Source of the DNA: Sphagnum compactum
Lineage: Eukaryota > Bryophyta > Sphagnopsida > Sphagnales
DNA: 64,000 nt
NCBI GenBank assembly: GCA_965153455.1
Contig: OZ234504.1
Coordinates: forward strand, 124,001-188,000
Direction: 5' to 3'
Shown: one piece after another, positions 13,263 to 25,054 of the stretch
Numbering within the stretch: the stretch's first letter is position 1
Layout: each line of letters starts with the position of its first letter
The notes under the pieces: generated by a model
Seen by the model: the letters and a program-made list of their open reading frames with translations, nothing else
Database searches by the model: none
Told to the model about the DNA's origin: nothing
Program-made: the position numbers and the translations under genes

Positions 13263-13906
13263 TGTCACTGACTGACTGACAGACCAAGTGAATTAATATA
13301 TATGATGCATGTGAAATAATCCATGCACACATTTGGATATGTTTATGTATTTTTATGTAGAGTACGTGGAACAAGTCTTGTTTTGTAACATATGTTTTGA
13401 ATTGTTCCTATGTACATCTAATAAGGTAGAATTTAAAAACCAATGTTGGGCGATTTTCCAATTTGACAACTATCTTTTGATTTTGGTTTTAAAAATAGAT
13501 TGAAATTTTCTTGGTTCCAATGCCACACATAAATGGAATCAAGAATTTGGTTACATAGAAAAATATTAGTTCCAGTTTAACCCCATAATTTGAAGCATTA
13601 CAAAACCACGAAAGGGATTATGATTGTCATTCTAAAACATCACCTTTTTGCAAGTGATGCACTACAAAACTAGGAAAGGGACTACAATTGTCAATCTAAA
13701 ACATCACCTACTTGCAAGCAATGCAACTATTGTGACAAGTCTTTTGAACTAATTTTATGTACTAAATGGAAAACAATGGAAGGTTTATAAATGGATGTGT
13801 TCATAAGTGGAAGAAATGTTGTTAATGTGTGTAGGGAGTAATCCTTTCTTTTAGTTTAGGAAAATGCCATTGGAAGGGATTCTAGATATGAACCCACTAT
13901 GTATGT

Positions 13907-14746
13907 GTATAGAGCAGGCCTCTCTATATACGGAAGAATCCCTATGTTCCGTATTTTAATGAAATACGGCACGCTACAGAAATGAAATACGGAAGATACG
14001 GAACTTATTAAGAAATCTCCGATATCATTGATTTTTATTGCTAAATCTTCAGCAAAGTGCGAATCTGACGGCAGTGAATGATCCCTTCAAGTGAAAAAGG
14101 AGTAAGATTCGATCGTGAAAAAGGTGTAAGTCCTTTTCCCATTTCAAAACTGAGAAATCACTTTCAACGGTGGCCGTGTTGGGGAAAGGAGAAGTCAATC
14201 CCCCACAGAACTCCATTAACTCAGGAAATCGGTCCTTAATGGATGGGGTCCTCCAAGCTTCGCTGAAGTCTGTCTGCTCACTGTGACGAGCCAAGGCAAT
14301 TTGCAGCCTTGGCTCCTTGATGACGACATTCAGAAGTTTCTTGTGTTGATCCACAATCAAATCAATGGCATTCTGATTCCAGGAAGCCAACAACCGGTCG
14401 ACGACGCAAAACTGGCAGCGGACAGCAACGACTTCTGAGGAGCCCGGGTCGCGAGCTGTAATGGAAAGTCCATACTGTAGGGCGTGTTTCGTCTGGAACG
14501 GCGTCTTGCGAGCTCCAGCTTGACAGGGACGCTTCAGAGCAGGCTCAGAGTTCTCCATCGATCGAGCACGAATGCAGTAAATGGCAAGGGAACGTCATTT
14601 GGTGGTCCGCAAATGCGCCACGGACTTCTAAAGTTTGAAATAATGTTTTATTTTTTTTATTAAAAAACGGCACCCTACAAAATGGAAATACGGAACTTAC
14701 GGATTCTATTAATAGATTTCCGTATATAGAGAGGCCTGGTATAGAG
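13907..14746. mobile_element. Non-autonomous hAT transposon with TIRs and 8-bp TSD
   Basis: The element occupies 13915-14738 (824 bp). It begins CAGGCCTCTCTATATACGGA and ends with the exact inverse, a perfect 21-bp terminal inverted repeat. It is flanked on both sides by the 8-bp direct repeat GTATAGAG (13907-13914 and 14739-14746). An 8-bp target duplication with CA...TG-ended short TIRs is diagnostic of hAT elements. Subterminal AAATACGG/TACGGAA words recur at both ends (about 13949-14003 and 14690-14725), as expected for transposase-binding sites. It contains a shortened transposase ORF on the minus strand and therefore depends on a complete relative elsewhere. Identical TIRs and TSDs imply recent insertion. 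Confidence 0.95.
14049..14558 (-). pseudogene. Internally deleted hAT transposase ORF (N-terminus joined to dimerisation domain)
   Basis: A 169-residue ORF inside the hAT element. Residues about 20-52 (HALQYGLSITARDPGSSEVV then CQFC at 48-51) look like the start of a BED/C2H2-like DNA-binding finger, but the His pair is missing. From about residue 56 the protein switches to the C-terminal hAT dimerisation region, with FPNTATVESDFSVLKWEKD at about 125-143. The RNase-H-like catalytic core is absent, so it cannot transpose itself. After residue about 143 the frame looks shifted: a neighbouring frame reads a more family-like LTPFSLEGIIHCRQ, preceded by an apparent 24-bp duplication of a TTAC(A/T)CCTTTTTCAC segment. 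It is the coding remnant of a deletion derivative; a repressor-like role is possible but untested. Confidence 0.75.
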
Positions 14747-17719
14747 AGTGTAGCTAATCCAACACATTTTGTAGTCCAATAATTTTCTCCCTAGAGAACA
14801 TTATAGGGTTAAAAGGTTTGGGTGATTTTAGTTTTTATTGTTTTTTTCTTCCTTGTATTGCTTTCTCACCTTATTGATGTTGGGTTTGGTCACAATAAAG
14901 AGCTAATTAGGTTAGGGATCGAGTCGTTTTTAAGGACTACATTTAACATGTGACCTTTTTGCATTGGTTTAAAATACCCAATTTGATAGTTTTTCATACA
15001 ATATTTTAGATCAAATATCAATATCCAAACAAATATGACCTATATTATTGTAAACATAAAATTTTATTACATCAATCCCTACATTAAAATTAAATTTATA
15101 ACTTTGCTTTTAATTATGATCATAAATTTGTAACTATATTAGTCATTAACCTGACATTTGAACATCATAATCCAATATAAAATCACCACACAAAATTCAA
15201 AAGGATTTTGAATGTTAAACACATGTGGCCTTTTTTATGAAGTATATTAAAGTTTACAATAAATTTGAAAACATTTAGTGAAGGTTTGAATAATGAAAAA
15301 TACACCCAAATTTTTAAGTGTGTTGCAAAACATTATTCAACAAGTGTTTTTTTAATGTAAAATGACTCTTCCAATATAATGAAATGATTCTAAATTCATG
15401 GGATTTGAACTTTATAAGTAAACAAACACAATTATGAAAGATGGACAAATAATTCATTAAATACAATTCATGGTGGTTCTTCAAAGTAGTGGAGGTACAT
15501 AATTTTTCAAAACATTTAATAGTTGTTTTGGCTCCTTTTATTGTGACTACATCTTGTTTGTAAATATCAACATGCTTTTATCATCTACACAATTCTAAAT
15601 TTCCTTATCATGTCAAAAGGTCTAAACAAAAAATTAATTTCATTTTTTAATTCATTAGTGAAAAAATGATTGGCAACATTCTCTACCTTCAACTCCCCTT
15701 TGAGAAATCACTTCAAAGTTCCATTGCAATCAACATTTGCTAGGTGTGCACACTAGTGGTTGGAAGGTGAAGTTGCATAAATCAACTCATTCTTTTTTTT
15801 ATGTGTTATTTTTTTACTATTTGTTACACATAAAATTGCAAGTAATTTGCAATTCATACACACTCTGGATGTGCATTCATGCAACAAACAAAATTTCAAA
15901 TGCTCCTTGTAAGTGTTTATGTCCCTTTCATGTCAATTGCACCCCTTGCTTGTTCAACTATTGATGAATTAGATTTTGCAAAGTGGCACATACACATTAA
16001 AATGGCAAGAGACTCATTTAGCATCATACTTACTAGCTTCATAGGTTCGTTAGAAAGTTGCATAAAATATAGTATTTCATGGGTTCATGTTTTTTGCACA
16101 TAGATGTTGTACATTTAAAACATGTGTGATACATGTATAAGTAGAGTGAATATTTTCAACCATTTGAAAATGTTTCATCCTATTTATATGTGCATCATAC
16201 ATGTTTTAAACGCATGACAACTATGTGAGGAAAAAAATGAACTCATGAAAGAATGATTTTTGCACAATTTCCATTATCAAATTGTGGGATGGAAAGTTTG
16301 TGATATGATACCTTGCAATAATCTTTTCTTTTGAAGGTAATATATTACTTGAATGAACTCACAAAAGGGTAGATGTCATCATCAAATTGCCACAATGTTT
16401 TATTCAAAATCCTCTTTTTTGTTCCAATATGAATATGTGAGCTTTTTGACCATAATAATAGCCAATAAATCCCTTTGATGCATGATGTAAGGTATGTGAT
16501 ATATATTAATTTTGTGTTACATGATGTTTAGTTGTTTGTTGGCTCTATTGTAAAGAAGAAATTGCATGTGTGCAATATTTAGGGAAAACATTTTGGTTCA
16601 ATGCATGGCCAATGTGGAGATGATAGTTGTCTTTAGGATGTTACAAGGTGTTTATTATGACATGGATGTAACTTAAATTTTTATTTGCATGCCCATCCTT
16701 TTCAAAGGGAAAAAAATTGAAACCCATTTCTTCACAAATCTATTTAAAATAAGGTAGAGTTGTAAAAAACATTATTTTCCAATATTCACATTTTTTCTTG
16801 AAATTATACAAAATGAAAAAGCTAGATAGCCTATGGAATTGACAACCAATTTTAGAAATCAAAATTTCAGATACTGAAGTTTTAGATATTGAGTTTTTCA
16901 ACCTTGAGTTTTCATATTTTCAATATTCAGTTTAATTCATTCAGTTTGATTTTTAAATTGAATTTTCAAATCATTATTTTTGACTTCTTAAACTCCCTAT
17001 CATTATATTTCCTATGGTAATTCTTATAATTACTCTTGTTTTTCATGAATTACTAATTTGGTCAATTGTTGCAACTCATAGGTGAACTTTTGGATTTCTT
17101 GGTCCTTCTTTTATTTATGAATTCATTTGTAATTGTTGACGTTGCAAGTCATTACTAGGTTTTTGCATTTTTTAAACAAAAATCTTGTTTTTCTAAAGCA
17201 ATTGCTGTAAATATTTGTTGCATTAGTGCTACATTTCCTTTTTTGAATGTTTTTCAAAGTTGAAAAATTAAAAAAACTTTAATTTTTTAGTTTGCCATTT
17301 TCCATAGTATTCTTTTGAATTCATCATTCAATCCCTAGTTCATCTCCCCAATCAAACCCTTTTAATCCAAATTTGGAATGTTATCTCTAAATTTTATTTT
17401 AATTTTATTTCTAACATTCATGTGGTTGAATTTAATTTTTTAATTTTTGGATTATGCTTTGTTTGATATTTTGTTCATATGCAACTACCTGGAATTTCGA
17501 TCGACAAAAATTTAGTTTCCAATTTGTAGAATTTAATCATCTTTAATTTCGTTCATTCATTTAAATTTGGTGGTTATGGTTTTAATTGGCTAATTAGAGA
17601 CATTAGTTGAAAGTATTGTCAAATGAATGTATTTCTCTAAAGTTCACAAACATAATAATTCGCCACATATAACTTGAATGAATTGAAAATTTGAATTTCA
17701 TTAAAATGAAATGGTATAC
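14747..17719. other. AT-rich intergenic DNA, no gene seen
   Basis: Three kilobases with only short unremarkable ORFs. No domain, splice structure, TIR or array was recognised. Confidence 0.55.
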
Positions 17720-18060
17720 AACTCACAAATTGATCATTTTTGATCCATTTACATTAAAAAATATTTTTAAAAAAAGCAAAAGAAGAATTACGAAATTTTT
17801 TGTTTTAGGAATTCATGATGTTTTTTAGAACACCCAAAAATAGAAAATTAAAAAGAAAATTGTCAGATTTCTTATGCATGGTTAAAATAGGTAGGTAGCC
17901 AAAAAAATAAGGATGTTTAATTGTTTTCCTTTCATATTTTTAATAGCCAAATTTGGCTAAATCAGCTACCTAGGGGGCCAAAATCCCTTAAGCTACTATA
18001 CTCTATAATGAATTCTAAACACAATATCCTTAATGGCCTTGGTAGGCGACACCAACAAAG
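17720..18060 (+). repeat. Dispersed repeat R1, copy 2 (rearranged)
   Basis: It opens with a fragment like CATTTACATTAAAAAATATT, jumps to the TTTTTTAGAACACCC and TTGTCAGATTTCTTATGCAT segment that lies upstream in copy 1, and ends with the cap CCAAAATCCCTTAAGCTACT near 17979. The order shows internal deletion relative to copy 1. With the inverted copy at 18605-18845 it forms an imperfect inverted pair around about 550 bp. Confidence 0.7.
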
Positions 18061-18604
18061 GCCACTTTATTTATACTATGGACAAAAACAAGCTTGGAAT
18101 CGAAAAAAATGGGAGAGCACATACATTCTACTATGTAAATCATGCATTCCTTAAGCCCCCCCAAGAGGAGCCCGCATCATGACTTGTCCTCTCAATCGGC
18201 CTAACAATTTTGGGTTGGTTGTACCATACACATGAGAAAGTGGACTCGGAAAGTGGAATAAAGTGCAATAGCCATAATTTAATTTTCCTTGATTGCTTCA
18301 TATATCATTACACATGGTGCTTAACTTGACACCCGAAAGTGGAATAAACCGTATATAGCCATAAATTTTATTTGCTTTGATTGGTTCATGTTATCAGCAC
18401 CATAGTAATCATGCACTTTTTAGCATCATCCATATTCTTCCATTTTGTCTCAATCCTTTCAGTCTCCTTTCGGTGTCTTCTTTTGTGATAATTTTTTTCT
18501 TAGTTGGCAAAATTCATTTAAAAAAAAATGTGGATTTAAAAATAAATAAATTGGGGGGTTTTTGTAATTTTCAGAAATTAAATAAATATTTTCAAAAATC
18601 AATT

Positions 18605-18845
18605 GATTCCGTGCAACATGGAACCTAACAAGGAATTTTGAAAGATGATATTTTGGCTTGTGCTGAAACTTGAGATTAGTTAATAGAGTTATGATATCTT
18701 GAACAATTTTGGTTTGTTTTAGAGGATTTGTTTGAAGATTGTATTTTTTGTGTGGTGAAATATTTGAATTTCCATAATTCTTCTTGTTTTGCCTTAATTT
18801 ACTTTTTAATGTAAATGGCAAGGCCACTATGTGACATGCCCTTGT
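18605..18845 (-). repeat. Dispersed repeat R1, copy 3 (inverted)
   Basis: Reverse-complement of the central part of copies 1 and 4: on the minus strand it reads from GTGGCCTTGCCATTTACATT through CCAAAATATCATCTTTCAAA. The cap sequence present in the other copies is missing. Confidence 0.75.
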
Positions 18846-19465
18846 TCCATTTCATTTAATCGTTCATCCATTTGTTCCATTTCATTTAATCTTACATTCA
18901 TTCATCCCATTTCATTTAATCTTTCATCCATTTGTTCCATTTTCATTTAATCTTACATCTATTCGTCCCATTTTCATTTAATCTCACATCCAATCGTTCC
19001 ATTTCATTTAATCTTACATCCATTCATCCCATTTCATTTAATCTTTCATCCATTTGTTCCATTCTCATTTAATCTTACATCCATTCATCCCATTTCATTT
19101 AAATTTTTCATCCATTTGTTCCATTTCATTTAATCTTACATCCATTCATCCCATTTCATTTAATCTTTCATCCATTTGTTCCATTTTCATTTAATCTTAC
19201 ATCCATTCATCCCATTTTCATTTCATCTTTCATCCATTTGTTCCATTTTCATTTAATCTTACATCCATTTGTCCCATTTTCATTTAATCTTTCATCCATT
19301 TGTTCCATTTTCATTTAATCTTACATCCATTCATCCCATTTTCATTTAATCTTTCATCCATTTGTTCCATTTCATTTAATCTTACATCCATTTGTTCCAT
19401 TTTCATTTAATCTTACATCCATTTGTCCCATTTTCATTTAATCTTTCATCCATTTGTTCCACTTT
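18841..19465. repeat. Minisatellite with 30-bp halves in a roughly 60-bp alternating unit
   Basis: About twenty tandem copies of a roughly 30-bp unit alternate between two forms, CATTTAATCTTACATCCATT followed by CATCCCATTT, and CATTTAATCTTTCATCCATT followed by TGTTCCATTT. The alternation gives a higher-order period of about 60 bp. Small length changes come from T-run slippage. It abuts R1 copy 3. No coding role is seen. Confidence 0.93.
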
Positions 19466-20129
19466 TATTTATGCATGGATTTTGGCATCATTTCACGGCC
19501 TCGCTGAGATAATGTTTTGAATTGTTTGTAATTTGGAATTATGGAATGAAATGGGTTTCAATTTTCACTCTTACATTGAAAAAAAATTAGGTATAGGATT
19601 TTGGAATCATCTTTTTTCAATCATCCGTTGGTTGGGTTTTCATCACATAATAGAGCACTACCTACTTCGTACTCGAATTCATTTCATTATTTCAGTTCTA
19701 CTCATTCTTTCGAGTACAAGAAGGTCGGATGAGGAAGAATTAAACTCATGTAGTGAAAAAGTCCTCACAATTTTTATAAAAAAAATCTATGGGAAATACG
19801 AGTTTCTATAAGGACATCACTAGAAAAATCTCTTACTCGTTCAATGAAATGAATTTTTAATTCTCCATGAAGTTTATTATTTTTGTTGTTATTATTTTAC
19901 CTTTGGTGAAATTTCACATTGTGGCAACGAAAAAAATAAAAATAAAAATCCTTTGCAAAGTGTACAAAGGGGTTTTTTGTTTTTGGGGGAAAAAAGCACA
20001 AAATTCGCCATATTTTGAAGAAAAAAAGAGTCAGAAGAAGTCACACCATATTTAGACAATAGAGATATTCGTAAAGTCAGTAAAACACAGCAGCAGCAGT
20101 ACCCTGAGTTTGGTCATCATACACAAGGT
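19466..20129. other. Intergenic, no gene seen
   Basis: A 92-codon ORF (19533-19811) has no recognisable domain, and its composition looks like chance. The rest is AT-rich sequence between the two minisatellites. Confidence 0.5.
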
Positions 20130-20341
20130 GAGATTCCAAAAAAAAACCTGCAAAAAAGTACATTAGCATTCAACGTAAGGTGAAACCGAGAAAACCATCC
20201 ATTTGATGGTTTCCTGAGTTTCACCCTAATCTTTCTTTTTTCCTGAGCGCCTCCATCCACTGCTGCTACATAGATTTTCACTGCTCCTATCTGCACAGGT
20301 ACTATATAATTCCTCTCGAACCTTGTGCACTAAATGATGAG
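20130..20341 (+). repeat. Dispersed repeat R2, copy 1
   Basis: About 210 bp running from AAAGTACATTAGCATTCAAC through TTTTCACTGCTCCTATCTGC to AACCTTGTGCACTAAATG. It is closely similar to 25055-25254 in the same orientation and to 29246-29370 inverted. The two direct copies flank the transporter gene. Its last bases (GATGAGATTCAGCATTTCGT) lead directly into the 20-bp satellite. Confidence 0.8.
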
Positions 20342-20585
20342 ATTCAGCATTTCGTACTGAGTTTCAGCATTTCATACTGAGATTTAGCATTTCGTACCGA
20401 GTTTCAGCATTTCATACTGAGATTTAGCATTTCGTACTGAGTTTCAGCATTTCATGCTGAGATTTAGCATTTCGTACTGAGTTTCAGCATTTCATGCTGA
20501 GATTTAGCATTTCGTACTGAGTTTCAGCATTTCATACTGAGATTTAGCATTTCGTACTGAGTTTCAGCATTTCATACTGAGATTT
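20335..20585. repeat. 20/40-bp satellite-like array
   Basis: About a dozen 20-bp units alternate between GAGTTTCAGCATTTCATACT and GAGATTTAGCATTTCGTACT, a 40-bp higher-order period with very few variants. The first unit is continuous with the tail of repeat R2, suggesting the array grew from that tail. Confidence 0.93.
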
Positions 20586-20589
20586 AATA

Positions 20590-22033
20590 AAATTTCCTTA
20601 CTTTACGGAGACCACTAAAAGAGGGGTCAGAGGGTGAAAGGAGGCCCAAAGACAGGGTGCATTTGCATTTCAAATTGGCGGGCGGTTGGGGGGAAGGGCA
20701 GTCCGGGCATTGATTAAAAGGAATTATTAATCCCGGGCCAGGAGTTATTTTTCAGTCTGGGCAGCCTACTAATAAATAGGCTACTAGGTACCTAAGACTA
20801 GCTACAGCCGGTCACCATTCCGCGTCGCCCGAGTTTGGAACCCCGCGTGACGACGACCGAAACCTCTGGTAAAATCAACTGGTGGTAACCAGTCAGTCGC
20901 CACGGAAACCGTCCGATAAGTACCCGGGTGAACGGTGAGATGGAGAACGAGCCCGGGTCGCCTGGGCCCCCGACCCACCATTTGCACGGGGCCACCCAGC
21001 ATTGCAGCAATGCAAAAGTGATATCTTTTCAATTTCGGTGGCGGACGACAGTCGGATTCGGACATAATGAAATCTGAACCGTGGGAGGAAAAAGATACGG
21101 AAAAGAATCTCTGGGCTTTGAAGGCGTGGAGGGAGGGAGGGAGGGAAGGAGGGAGAGAGTGAGGAGGGGAAAGAGGAGCGATGGCGAAAGTGCATGACTG
21201 CTCTCGGCCGCGCTAAATTTCCTGCGGGTGTTGCGCTTCTGATTGCTCCGCGCTCTGTCGATTGAAGTCAGATCAGTGCTGTAGCTTGAAATGCGCGTTG
21301 TTGCAATTCTTTTTTTGGCTTTTAAACGACCCGAAACAGACAAGAGACGAGGAAGAACGGAGGTGAAACTCATTGTCCATATTTGGAGGCGCGAAAGTCG
21401 TCCGGAGGAGCAGGTCTGAGGATTGCCTCCCTACAGTTATCAGTTGCTGTTTTTTTTGTCCTTGAGCAAGGAGAATTGAAATACTATAGAGAGGAGTAGT
21501 GGGATCCGTGTATCTGTTTTCTGGCAATGCTTTGGTTTTTGTGGGGTTTTTCTTTCCGGAGAGTGGCAATGTACGAGGGGAGATAGAAACAGAGAGAAGA
21601 GTATACGCGGATTTGGACAAAAATCAGAACTAAGTGCCTGCCGAACTGCGGGAAATTGCATCTTTCATTCTGGAGCTTCGTATTATCTGCAAACGACGGA
21701 GGCGGAGTGAAATCGAAGCTTTCTTTCGGAGCTTTGCAGGATCGCAGCAAGCGGAAGGCCCCGAAGACAAGCGGTTGATCAAACCGATGCTGTAAGTATT
21801 GTGATTTGAACAGAAAGGAATAGAAAGCAGAGAGCGTCAGAGCGCGAAACATTGTCTTGAGAAGCAAAGAACGTCAGAGATTGGGGCTATTTCCTGCTCT
21901 CAAGAGAGCTCTGAAGCGTTGGAAGAGCGTCATTGTCTCTCTAGAACTATCCTGTGCACACTTCTGTGGAAGAAGAAGAGGGAAGAGGCAAACAACAGGC
22001 TTGTTGAACGAGGCAGAGCAAAAGAGCGGGACA
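20590..22033 (+). promoter_or_regulatory. GC-rich 5' region of the transporter gene
   Basis: Composition changes from AT-rich to GC-rich at about 20600, typical of a plant promoter and 5' leader. At 21131-21153 four GGG runs separated by single A and a fifth after AAGGA give a strong G-quadruplex candidate, within a GA-rich tract (21129-21177). The frame of the transporter is open back to an ATG at 21857, but the family normally starts at 22034, so 21857-22033 is read as leader. No TATA box or transcription start could be assigned with confidence. Confidence 0.45.
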
Positions 22034-23107
22034 ATGGGGAGGGGAGAGGCAGCAGCGGTGTACAAGAAGATCTTGGTGAGCTACGCTTACGTAGCGATCT
22101 GGATTTTCCTTAGCTTCACGGTGATTGTGTTCAACAAGTACATTCTGGATCGCAAGATGTACAACTGGCCTTTCCCGATCAGTCTGACCATGATACACAT
22201 GGGCTTCTGCTCCTTCATAGCCTTCTTCCTGGTACGCGTCTTCAAGATGGTGGAGCCGCTGAACATGACGAGGGAGCTTTTCATGTCCTCCGTGGTGCCA
22301 ATCGGGGCTTTGTATTCTCTCTCCCTCTGGTTGTCCAATTCTGCTTACATCTACCTTTCCGTCTCCTTCATCCAGATGCTCAAGGCTCTCATGCCTGTTG
22401 CAGTGTACTCCACTGGGGTCATGCTGAAGAAAGATGCCTTTGACTCCAAGACCATGACCAACATGGTGGGGATCTCTGTGGGAGTTGCCATTGCAGCTTA
22501 CGGGGAGGCGAAATTCAATCTCTTTGGTGTGCTGCTGCAACTGGGTGCCGTGGTTGTTGAAGCCATTCGCCTAGTGATGATCCAGATTCTCTTGACTTCC
22601 AAAGGGATCACTCTGAATCCTATTTCCACTCTCTACTATGTTGCACCATGCTGTTTTGTTTTTCTCTCCATCCCTTGGGCGCTTGTGGAGTATCCAGTTC
22701 TGCAGGCGACATCCACATTCCAGGTGGATTTTGTTGTGTTTGGGTTGAACTCCCTGGCTGCTTTTGCACTCAACCTGGCAGTGTTTCTGCTGGTGGGGAA
22801 AACTTCGGCTTTGACTATGAATGTTGCGGGTGTGGCCAAAGACTGGCTGCTCATTGCCTTCTCGTGGTCAGTCATCATGGATCGGGTTACTCCCATTAAC
22901 CTTATGGGTTATGCAGTTGCCTTTATTGGGGTGTGCTTCTATAACCATGCAAAGCTGCAGGCTCTCAAGGCCAAGGAGGCACAGAAGCAGCTGCAGTCTC
23001 CAGCTGTTGATGAGGAGTTGGGCCTTTTAGAGAAGAAGAAGCTTGAGAGACTAGAGGAGACCACTACCATTCCCTTGCCACCACAGAAGAACAATTCAGA
23101 ATCTTAG
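22034..23107 (+). CDS. Probable sugar-phosphate/phosphate translocator (TPT/DMT family)
   Basis: An intronless gene for 357 residues beginning [12 protein letters not shown], followed by about ten hydrophobic segments of the drug/metabolite transporter fold and a hydrophilic C-tail. The order and wording ([80 protein letters not shown]) match the plant probable sugar phosphate/phosphate translocator clade containing Arabidopsis At4g32390 and At2g25520. These proteins sit in endomembranes, probably Golgi, and exchange phosphorylated or nucleotide-linked sugars; the substrate is not deducible here. The ORF is open upstream to 21857 (59 extra codons), but those residues are basic, low-homology leader, so the start at 22034 is preferred. 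Single-exon structure agrees with relatives. It is the most clearly intact gene of the window. Confidence 0.95.
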   Translation: MGRGEAAAVYKKILVSYAYVAIWIFLSFTVIVFNKYILDRKMYNWPFPISLTMIHMGFCSFIAFFLVRVFKMVEPLNMTRELFMSSVVPIGALYSLSLWLSNSAYIYLSVSFIQMLKALMPVAVYSTGVMLKKDAFDSKTMTNMVGISVGVAIAAYGEAKFNLFGVLLQLGAVVVEAIRLVMIQILLTSKGITLNPISTLYYVAPCCFVFLSIPWALVEYPVLQATSTFQVDFVVFGLNSLAAFALNLAVFLLVGKTSALTMNVAGVAKDWLLIAFSWSVIMDRVTPINLMGYAVAFIGVCFYNHAKLQALKAKEAQKQLQSPAVDEELGLLEKKKLERLEETTTIPLPPQKNNSES

Positions 23108-24364
23108 AATCTCAGTGTCTCTTTGTTTCTCCCCCTCTTGCAAAAACTGGTAGTACCATAGGTAGAGTTCTATAGGTTGCACCTGCCAATGATCAAAACC
23201 CTTGCCTTCTTTTCTGGCAAATTTGCTCTGTTGGGCCCCCAAGTAGAGCTCACCATGCTCACACAGTTCTCATGGCCTGTGGAGGCAGTGGTCATGGGTG
23301 CTCAAATTGAACACTGCGGAAGGAATTTTAGAGATTTTTGTGCATTGCACTGCTGCACATTTGCTGGTTCAAGGGCCCTGAGATTAAATATTTCTGTTGT
23401 CAATCATGGGTGCAACGTCTGTTAGAATTAGAGCGGTCTATATATTCTTCTGTTGTTTAGCAGTAGGATCGGTAGAATCTTTGAAAGTTTGTTGTTTTGG
23501 GGATTGGGATCTCTGCCTGTCTTATAAGTTAATGTTTAGGGAGTAGAGAGTTTGTAGGGTTAGGGTGGAGCCTCTTAGTGATTTTTGAAAGTTAGCTCTT
23601 AGTATCATCAACCAAAAGCTCATTTGGTGAGGGATGCTTGTTTGAGGAGAAGCAGCTCTTGTCCAATCCACAGAGCATATTGCTCTGCCAATGCCCATCA
23701 ATAAACCATATATTCTTTTTTGTCTTTTTGGACACGGTTCAAGCTTGCATCACAGCATCAACTTTGATGCCCCTTGGGGATGGATGGAGGGTCCCTGACT
23801 TTTGTGGTACTGCTTTTCTCTACTGGGTAAGTTCCCGAAGACAAACTCTACAATTTTGAACCTGGCAGTGTGTTTTAAGACAGAGGTAAAGCAGGCAGCA
23901 TGTATGCCTCTAAAGTTCAAGCTCCTTAATTGTGCAAGATTCTTCTTGATTTTTAGCCCTTTGTCTACTTGCACTCCTATGAAAGACTTTTTTCAAAGCA
24001 GGAAATTGCTTGTTTCATTGAGCTTGCAAAGCTGTGTAGGTGAGAACACAAGCAGGGGAAGCACACTATATCTTATGGGATCAAATCTCAAGGTAATTGA
24101 TGTGTCTGGATTAATGTTCAATATTCAATAAGCAGGATCTTTAATCCAAAAGTGTCCAGTTTCCAGCTTCTCATATGAAAACCATGGATTAGAATTTGGA
24201 TGTATTTGTCAGACTTTCTGCTGCCACGGTCTCCTTTTAATCTCCTAGGAATGGTGGAGATCCCAGAGATCTTAATAATAATCTGTGAGATTTTGCAGAT
24301 GGGAAAACACTCAAAGGAAAACCAGGCTGCTTTTGTGAGATCCCAGTGTGAGCCTATGAACTGG
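23108..24364 (+). other. 3' flank of the transporter, no gene seen
   Basis: Moderately GC sequence, likely 3' UTR in its first several hundred bases, then unique DNA. Short ORFs at 23177-23425 and 23638-23859 have no recognisable domain. No clear polyadenylation site was fixed. Confidence 0.4.
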
Positions 24365-24500
24365 TGAGATTTTGCAGATGCAAAATTGCTGAGTGGAAAA
24401 TAGTTATGTGCTTGATTTCACATATGCAGAATTGCTAAGTGAAAAATAGTTATATGCTTGATTTTGCAGATGCAGCATTGCTGAGTAAAATTAGTTATGC
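24365..24500. repeat. Short tandem repeat of about 50 bp
   Basis: The phrase GCAGATGCAAAATTGCTGAG, then AAAATAGTTAT and TGCTTGATTT, recurs three times with small changes (starts near 24373, 24426 and 24466). Confidence 0.7.
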
Positions 24501-25054
24501 TTACTTTGGGGAGCTTGAAGATCAGCCCTTTCTTAAAAGATCAACCTTAAAAGATGCTGTAACAAAAGGAACCCAGGATATACCTAATATCCAAGTTGAG
24601 AGGGAGTCTGGTAGCAGATGTCAAAGCCCTTTGTCAGAACTAAAAACTGCTTTAGAAGGTGGAAAAGAGATTGATCTGTGGTCATCGTCATCAGCATCCT
24701 GCTGGATTGCCAGAAAGACGTCAAATGATTGGAGCTGTGAGTTGCAGAAAGCTGGGTAGGTACTCCCAAACCCTTCACCCGCTGTTGTCCACTGAGACTC
24801 TTGTGAGAAGTAACAGAATTCCAAATGAGTGCAATTGGGAGACTTGGTGGAGTTTTTTTCAGTGAAGAATCTGGTAGAGCATCGACATTCTCTTCTTGTC
24901 TTGCTAAATTCCATGGTGAAAGAAATGATGAGGTCCCCATGGGGGGTTCATGTAGCAGGAATCCATCCATCATCTCTGCTAGTGCTATCCAACCAAAAAT
25001 TCTTCTGCCAGGAAAAAATTATACTTCCATCTTCTTCTGGTAGTGTCAGTATAG
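24439..25054 (+). other. Unrecognised sequence with open frames, possibly transcribed
   Basis: A 106-codon ORF (24439-24759) is followed by overlapping ORFs at 24825-25059. Composition is more coding-like (Ser/Glu/Lys-rich) than the flanks, and a GT at the end of the first ORF could be a donor, but no domain, conserved motif or consistent splice chain was found. It could be part of a long 3' transcript or a degraded gene. Confidence 0.2.

Noticed and set aside
12844-13374. 176-codon minus ORF rich in Gly-His-Gly-Arg-Asp-Trp
   Set aside because: It is the translation of the CCCGTG minisatellite, with open frames on both strands; no start context or conservation supports a protein.
21857-22033. 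N-terminal extension of the transporter
   Set aside because: Although in frame, the 59 residues are unlike any family member; the family-typical start [12 protein letters not shown] is at 22034.
21947-22540. 197-codon minus ORF opposite the transporter
   Set aside because: Antisense shadow of a GC-rich coding exon.
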